Assembly (NCBI GenBank): GCA_003503945.1
Contig: DOCD01000065.1
Span: 1-7,371, forward strand
Reading direction: 5' to 3'
DNA: 7,371 nucleotides
Origin: Clostridiales bacterium
GTDB taxonomy: Bacteria; Bacillota; Clostridia; Christensenellales; Borkfalkiaceae
The notes under the pieces were generated by a model, which was not told the DNA's origin, ran no database searches, and was given only the letters and a program-made list of their open reading frames with translations. Position numbers and translations under genes: made by a program. Numbering within the stretch: position 1 is the first letter of the stretch; every line of letters begins with the position of its first letter. This document shows, piece after piece, positions 4,401-7,371 of this stretch.

Positions 4401-7371
4401 CGATGGGCACCTGCTTGCTCTTGTAAGGGTCTTCCTTGGTTATTTCGTCGTTTTCGTCCTTGGGAACGAATTCATAGTTAGAGAACGCATACGCGCTGAT
4501 TTCTTCGAGCCCGAGGTCTTTACGAATGTTTACCACGTGGTCGACGCCGTCGATGCTTTCGCCGTCACCATAGTAGCCGATAAGGTACGCGCCGTTGGTG
4601 CTATACGGGTCCTTGACGGTAATTACAATCGTCTGAGAATAATACGTGGATTTTCCGTCCATCAAAACGCGTACGGAAATCGTGGCGCTGCCCTCCGCTT
4701 TCGCGGTTATGGTGCCCTTTTCGTCCACTACCGCCACTTTTTCATTACTTGTTTTAAACTCGACTTTTACGTCGTCGGGGAAGTAAGCTTTAAGGTCGTA
4801 TTTGACCGTTATCGACTCCGACGGGTAGAACGAAAGCGAATTTGTCGTAAATTTATACGTGTCGCCCGTTATGCCCAGATCTCTCGACTCGTAAGACGAG
4901 AAATAGAAGGCTTTATTGACCTTGTATTCGGTAAGCGTGAACGAGTCGGTGACGGGTTTGTCGTATTTTGTCCCGTTATCCACAACGCGAATCGTAATGG
5001 TTTTTACCACTGTTTTATCCGAGTTGGAGGTCGCAGTTAAGGTGGTTTCGCCTACGGAACGGGCAATAATTTTGCCGTTTACAACGTCTGCAACCGTAGG
5101 GTCGGCGCTCTTGAAGGATAACGTCTTCAACCACGCGTCGTTTGCTGAGTCGAAGCTTACATCGATGTTGTAAATTTCATTCGGAGCGAGGACGAGCTCG
5201 TCGCCTATGGGTTTGCCGTTTTTATCGAGGAAATTGTAAATTTCGGTGATTTCGTCGGGAATGGTTATCTCGTACGAACCCGCGTTGGAGGCGTAATCGT
5301 AAACCTGCACGAAGAACGAATTTCCGTTATAGCTCTTCTTGATTAAATCGATATAGTCGGTAAGTTCGTACGTCACGGTATAAGTAGAATTATTCGACGA
5401 ATACAGCGGCGTAAGATATCTGTCGAACAGCTCGAGCCCGTACGATTCGTACAGCGATGCGGGAGGCGTTATCGTACCTATCGCCATTGCCTGCGAGTAG
5501 TGATTGTCGTATATATCTATTTTTGCGTAAAGACGGGTCTTTTTGGTCGACGCGTCGTATTCGGTGTAGAAATTACAATCGGTTACCGTAGGAGCTTCGA
5601 AGTCGGTCGTGAACGTAAAGTCGAATGTGTTACGCTTATTGACCGCCGCGCCGCCGTCGCCGTAAGGAGTATACGCTTCGAGAAGAACGTGATAGCGGGT
5701 GTTGTTTTTGAGGTTATAATTCGCAAGCTCGAATTCTATATCTATTGCGGAAGCGCCCGCGTGGAAGGATTTGCGTACGTTATACTCCGTTCTTTCGAAG
5801 ATAACCTCCCCCGTTACGGTATCCGTTATCGAAATGTCGACGTGGTCGGCACCGCGGAGCATACCTGCCAAGATGCTGTTCAGGCTGTTTACGCCGCCCT
5901 CTTCGCCGGTCTGGTTGGTAAGGGCGATTTTATCGCGGTCGGCGGCAATCTGCTTTGCGCCGGGAGCCTGCGAAAACATATAGGAGCCGAGGTACGCAAT
6001 ATAATCCTGATAGAGTCCGCCGATAGGTCTCGTAGCGACTATGTCCGCCATAATCTTCTGATCCTGATCGGTGCCGTCCTTATCGCTGGGGTCGGTTTCG
6101 AAATAATCGAGGTCGAAAATCGGTGCCTGATTCCAGTCGCCGTAGAATGCAAGGTAAGGCACGTTGAGGTTTACCGTAGTGCCGTCCTTGGCGGTGGCTG
6201 TAACGAAACCTTCTATATACATACCGTTTGCAAACGATTTGTTTAAATAATCCTTATCGTTATCGGTAAGCGTTATCTTCACGTCGACCTTTAACGACTT
6301 GTTTGCGTTGACCGTAACGGAGTTTCCGTTCCGCGTGCCGCCGTTATTGACCGAAACCACTTCGAGAGCGGCTTCGAGCTTATAGCCCTGTTCGGTTACG
6401 GTGGTATCGCCGCGGACGGTCTTGGTTTCGCTTACTCCCTCCGTCATAACTATTCCGCCGATATCGTAGGTAAGCGATTGCGAGGATATGTTGTTGATGT
6501 AGAAGCTCATTTCGTAGACGCCGCTTTTCTTTGCGTCGTCGCCTATTTCGAGCTTAGCTTTATCCATAATTTCGCCCGATTTGTCGAGCGTGGTGATGTA
6601 AGCGGGCGTCGACGTGGCGGCAGCGAGATTTGCGAGCCCCGAGCCCTGTTTACGAACCGCATAAGGCAGCCCGTTGGTGTTATATACTATGTCCGCAGTG
6701 GACATCATTAACTGATTTACGCGCGCCGTAACGTCGACAGCCGAAAGATTTTCGCTTTCGAAACGCTCCTTGACGTACTGACGAACGAGCGCGGTTACGC
6801 CCGCCTGGTTGGGCGAAGCCATCGAAGTACCCGAAAGCCTGTCGTAGCGCTGTCCGGGCACGGAGGATAAAATGTTGCCGCCGTGAGCGGTGATTTCGGG
6901 CTTTATTTTAAGGTCGGGCGTCGGCCCCCACGAAGAGAAGTCCGACATAAAAGGACCGGCTACCTGAGATTTTGCTATCGTTATTGTACCTTTGGGCTGA
7001 GCGGCAAGCATATTGCCGTCGTCCTGAGAAATAGAGCATGCGGGGAAATCTACGTTTCCGATAGTCATCGAAATTTCACCGGAAACGTTGTTGCGGATAA
7101 TAACGCCCGCAGCGCCGCACCTGCTTGCTATACGCACCTTGTCTTCGAACGAAGTCGAACCGCGGTGAACGAGCGCGATTTTACCCGCTACGTCAATGCC
7201 CGAATAGTCGGAGGAACGTCCGACGCCGGGAATGGTTACGTATTCGAATTCCTTAGACTGCGCGTCGCCGAGTATTTCGTTGACGAATTCCTTGGGTTTT
7301 GCGGCACGGTTTGAAGCTTCGTTGAAATAGATTATCGACTCGCCGTAAGTGAAATACGGGGTTTTGGTACC
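1444..7371 (-). CDS. Surface-anchored S8 subtilase (C5a peptidase/lactocepin-like) with BspA-type leucine-rich repeats, 5'-truncated
   Basis: Numbering starts at the first visible codon (7371); 1975 residues are visible before the TAA stop. The frame stays open to the right edge, so the N-terminus is missing: signal peptide, any propeptide, and the catalytic Asp and His. Residues about 45-128 form a PA domain (GKIALVHRG, then CGAAGVIIRNN). FSSWGPTPDLKIKPEI and GTSMASP follow, placing the catalytic Ser at residue 183 (codon 6823-6825). Next come fibronectin-III-like domains (about 273-706), two Big_2 domains (about 719-921), about 28 BspA-type leucine-rich repeats (about 953-1753), an unassigned block, a short helical segment, and a transmembrane helix (about 1936-1965) followed by RRKNNKNPN. 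No LPXTG motif is present. By family knowledge it should be an extracellular serine endopeptidase held at the cell surface; the repeats are probably for binding. The substrate is unknown. The last gene visible downstream starts 16 bases after the stop, suggesting an operon. Confidence is high for family and architecture, low for biological role. Confidence 0.93.
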   Translation of the reverse strand, partial: GTKTPYFTYGESIIYFNEASNRAAKPKEFVNEILGDAQSKEFEYVTIPGVGRSSDYSGIDVAGKIALVHRGSTSFEDKVRIASRCGAAGVIIRNNVSGEISMTIGNVDFPACSISQDDGNMLAAQPKGTITIAKSQVAGPFMSDFSSWGPTPDLKIKPEITAHGGNILSSVPGQRYDRLSGTSMASPNQAGVTALVRQYVKERFESENLSAVDVTARVNQLMMSTADIVYNTNGLPYAVRKQGSGLANLAAATSTPAYITTLDKSGEIMDKAKLEIGDDAKKSGVYEMSFYINNISSQSLTYDIGGIVMTEGVSETKTVRGDTTVTEQGYKLEAALEVVSVNNGGTRNGNSVTVNANKSLKVDVKITLTDNDKDYLNKSFANGMYIEGFVTATAKDGTTVNLNVPYLAFYGDWNQAPIFDLDYFETDPSDKDGTDQDQKIMADIVATRPIGGLYQDYIAYLGSYMFSQAPGAKQIAADRDKIALTNQTGEEGGVNSLNSILAGMLRGADHVDISITDTVTGEVIFERTEYNVRKSFHAGASAIDIEFELANYNLKNNTRYHVLLEAYTPYGDGGAAVNKRNTFDFTFTTDFEAPTVTDCNFYTEYDASTKKTRLYAKIDIYDNHYSQAMAIGTITPPASLYESYGLELFDRYLTPLYSSNNSTYTVTYELTDYIDLIKKSYNGNSFFVQVYDYASNAGSYEITIPDEITEIYNFLDKNGKPIGDELVLAPNEIYNIDVSFDSANDAWLKTLSFKSADPTVADVVNGKIIARSVGETTLTATSNSDKTVVKTITIRVVDNGTKYDKPVTDSFTLTEYKVNKAFYFSSYESRDLGITGDTYKFTTNSLSFYPSESITVKYDLKAYFPDDVKVEFKTSNEKVAVVDEKGTITAKAEGSATISVRVLMDGKSTYYSQTIVITVKDPYSTNGAYLIGYYGDGESIDGVDHVVNIRKDLGLEEISAYAFSNYEFVPKDENDEITKEDPYKSKQVPIGENTIKKVIIPEGVKVIGPYAFAKLTALEEVVLPSTLNQIQSNAFYGCTKLKTINLENVQFINMNAFRNCPIEELSLDSVVAIGNNAFSFDVNVKDADGNAVTSVLKKLVLPESAQSVGAAAFFNNVALTSVYFRAYSVKLGEEVFAYCEELTQVTNLNTSVIPASAFAGCKKLTAINLGADVQIIGRYAFMDTGITKFTLSGNEHFKVSSDGRLLMNKDGTTLVLVAPDTRNIGGNSAEFTAITKIGDGAFSGNANLRSVNLPNVTYVGSYAFAECTSLAELNLGELTYIGEGAFGYCAKLSELPAFGTGLKEIGQSAFLGCTSLHTVIIPDGVTVGATAFYGCNGLEYVKLGNNVVVGDAAFFTELKTEEVVYGSWEGFTLVYENPTSDGKIKELETGENVVLGNLSFAAQFKLDTVTLGAGAKIGDSAFFLDSALTEIDLSKALEIGEEAFSGTILTVYAVNSSQAFIYGYLTYDMSLTTLDLSSVTKLGAGAFTLNTKLTKVTLGSGLKEIPEYAFAYTELLSDINLDKAENIGASAFVGAAALQEVNLSGAEYIGQNAFGEATSLQKVVFGDGVVVAATAFYGATQLDTVNFDKVSMIGDYAFAATAVESADLSNVIYIGDYAFMNTKLSSVKFGAGLAYIGENPFARCAISEFTDKDGNNTFKISESVEVDGAVTDGVFVEDGVLYKQSVNGLQLVSYPVNKEDDDYKVKDGTIRISAMAFLDNKNIVSVHLPYALKAIGDKAFFGCEELTVVVFNSVSAPILEEAYDQSYSEDYRNLPMTGYYGGQEGKEEYKGMGLIPFFMWNADPTVYFYGSNFINYVGKQTKPLVFVTPSNGLYYDAFVISQYYSSNVKGGVAPYEATLEVIAIIDELPASINISLDDEAQVVAARAAYESILQIEQRALVTNYSKLTAAEDTIEYLKKINPPIIIPPDVEPEKNNLLPLVITFGVLTGVFFLATAALTVVLVLNLRRKNNKNPN
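1477..1566 (-). other. C-terminal transmembrane anchor
   Basis: A hydrophobic stretch of about 30 residues (LLPLVITFGVLTGVFFLATA, then ALTVVLVLNL) is preceded by a proline-rich linker (NPPIIIPPDVEPEKNN) and followed by the basic tail RRKNNKNPN. This is the layout of a C-terminal membrane anchor with the tail in the cytoplasm. There is no LPXTG or recognisable variant before the helix, so sortase attachment to peptidoglycan is not supported. Stable retention in the membrane is more likely. Confidence 0.88.
1612..1824 (-). other. Short helical segment before the anchor (FIVAR-like)
   Basis: About 71 residues read as amphipathic helices: VIAIIDELPASINISLDD, then EAQVVAARAAYESILQIEQ, then RALVTNYSKLTAAEDTIEYL. 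The pattern I..LP..I.L.DE..V..AR.AY......Q..LVTNY..L..AE recurs near the C-terminus of many clostridial surface proteins and resembles small three-helix FIVAR-like modules. Its position just before a proline-rich linker and a membrane helix suggests a wall-spanning spacer or wall-binding element. The family assignment is tentative. Confidence 0.6.
1834..2112 (-). other. Unassigned aromatic-rich block after the leucine-rich repeats
   Basis: About 93 residues lie between the last leucine-rich repeat and the helical segment near the anchor. The block begins with SAPILEEAYDQSYSEDYRN and is rich in Tyr, Phe, Gly and Asn. It includes MTGYYGGQEG, then GLIPFFMWNADPTVYFYG, and ends near YYDAFVISQYYSS. 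It lacks the AF/L spacing of the repeats, so it is not another repeat unit. It may be a capping domain closing the solenoid. I do not recognise a named family. Confidence 0.6.
2113..4515 (-). repeat. BspA-type leucine-rich repeat array (LRR_5), about 28 units
   Basis: About 28 units of roughly 22-23 residues follow the pattern I(G/A)..AF..C..L..(V/I).L, for example IQSNAFYGCTKLKTINL and IGEGAFGYCAKLSEL. I counted units by the AF position; three have VF, SF or PF instead. The array is broken by two hairpin-like islands typical of this family. One is around 3655-3810 (SSDGRLLMNKDGTTLVLVA). The other is around 2220-2410 (GVFVEDGVLYKQSVNG, then LQLVSYPVNKED). Less regular stretches lie around 3175-3300 and 2930-3030. 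This repeat family is known from BspA of Tannerella and from many gut and oral bacteria and protists, where it is linked to binding host or bacterial surfaces. The repeats are diverged at the DNA level rather than near-identical copies. Confidence 0.93.
4609..5217 (-). other. Two tandem bacterial Ig-like (Big_2) domains
   Basis: The first (about 4978-5217) carries FKSADPTVADVVNGKIIA followed by RSVGETTLTATSNSDK. The second (about 4609-4845) carries EFKTSNEKVAVVDEKGTITA followed by KAEGSATISVRVL. Both match the Big_2 pattern of a strand with S.(D/E)..VA.V..G.I.A followed by G.(T/S)A.T.I.V. A stretch of about 44 residues separates them. Such domains are usually stalk or adhesive modules in surface proteins. 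Here they link the protease head to the leucine-rich repeat array. Confidence 0.85.
5254..6555 (-). other. Fibronectin-III-like domains of the C5a-peptidase type
   Basis: The first domain (about 6133-6555) resembles the fn3_5/DUF1034 domain that follows the catalytic domain in C5a peptidase and lactocepin. It shows GVYEMSFYINN, later MYIEGFVTATAKDGTTVNLN, and then VPYLAFYGDWNQAPIFD, a well-conserved signature of that domain. Two further beta-sandwich segments follow (about 5596-5946 and 5254-5595), matching the usual order in these proteases. The SPNGDG-like start of the second domain in classic members appears degenerate here (IALTNQTGEEGGVNSL). The later boundaries are estimates. In relatives these domains help position the catalytic domain and contribute to substrate binding; that role here is inferred. 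Confidence 0.8.
6598..7239 (-). other. C-terminal part of the S8 peptidase domain with inserted PA domain
   Basis: This is the visible part of the catalytic module. The PA domain is recognised by GIDVAGKIALVHRG, a following FEDKV, and GAAGVIIRNN, the usual pattern in cell-envelope proteinases, where PA sits between the catalytic His and Ser. DFSSWGPTPDLKIKPEITA and RLSGTSMASPNQAGVTALV are the classic substrate-cleft and Ser-nucleophile motifs of subtilases, and both are intact. The domain closes with VRKQGSGLANLAAA, like the end of the catalytic domain in C5a peptidase relatives. The Asp and His of the triad, and probably the oxyanion-hole Asn, lie upstream of the window, so activity cannot be confirmed from what is visible. 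Confidence 0.93.

Noticed and set aside
2113..4515. Repeated DNA that might be a CRISPR or satellite array
   Set aside because: The periodicity is about 66-69 bases and is explained by protein leucine-rich repeats; the units diverge in DNA and there are no identical direct repeats with spacers.
3784..5040. Long open frame on the plus strand (418 codons)
   Set aside because: It lies wholly antisense to the leucine-rich repeat and Big_2 coding region. Its translation is Arg/Val/Tyr-rich with no domain-like pattern, while the minus strand carries clear domains here.
5500..6246. Open frame on the plus strand (248 codons)
   Set aside because: Antisense to the fn3 region of the protease; low-complexity Arg/Val/Ile-rich translation with no recognisable motif.
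7135..7137. GTG as a possible start codon for the protease gene
   Set aside because: The frame stays open upstream to the window edge, and the 78 codons before it encode the first half of the PA domain (GIDVAGKIALVHRG). This GTG is an internal Val codon and the gene is truncated by the window.
6883..7314. Open frame on the plus strand (143 codons)
   Set aside because: Antisense to the PA and Ser-nucleophile region, whose minus-strand frame is unmistakably a subtilase.
7366..7371. GGTACC palindrome exactly at the right edge
   Set aside because: A six-base restriction-type palindrome at the end of the window could hint at a cloning boundary, but one such site is easily chance and the reading frame continues through it.

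Overview
The window holds two large genes on the minus strand and essentially nothing else. Both encode exported, envelope-associated proteins. Features suggesting a Gram-positive member of the Firmicutes, probably a gut-type Clostridia, are a C5a-peptidase/lactocepin-like subtilase with a PA domain, BspA-type leucine-rich repeats, Big_2 domains, an InlB-type B-repeat, a C-terminal membrane anchor with a basic tail, and an AAAGGA ribosome binding site. The genus cannot be read from the sequence; an uncultured Christensenellales-like lineage is only a guess from protein style.

Layout, in the direction of transcription (right to left). From the right edge to 1444 runs a 5'-truncated gene for a giant multidomain surface protein, with 1975 residues visible. 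Its order is: end of the S8 catalytic domain with inserted PA domain and the catalytic Ser (GTSMASP); three fibronectin-III-like domains of the C5a-peptidase type; two bacterial Ig-like (Big_2) domains; about 28 BspA-type leucine-rich repeats; an unassigned aromatic-rich block; a short helical segment; a proline-rich linker; one transmembrane helix; and a basic tail. The signal peptide and the catalytic Asp and His should lie beyond the right edge. After a 16-base gap containing a good ribosome binding site comes a complete 472-residue gene (1427 to 9). It encodes a probable lipoprotein with an InlB/Listeria-Bacteroides-type repeat and a GLUG-like beta-rich region.

The two genes are very likely co-transcribed, with no room for a promoter or terminator between them. 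A plausible reading is a surface module: a membrane-anchored protease whose repeat stalk may bind a partner or substrate, plus a small lipid-anchored adhesin-like companion. The pairing is seen; the joint function is inference. No RNA genes, CRISPR arrays, insertion sequences or attachment sites were recognised. The most notable feature is the architecture of the large protein, a subtilase fused to a long BspA-type repeat array. I did not find convincing evidence of a wholly new system.
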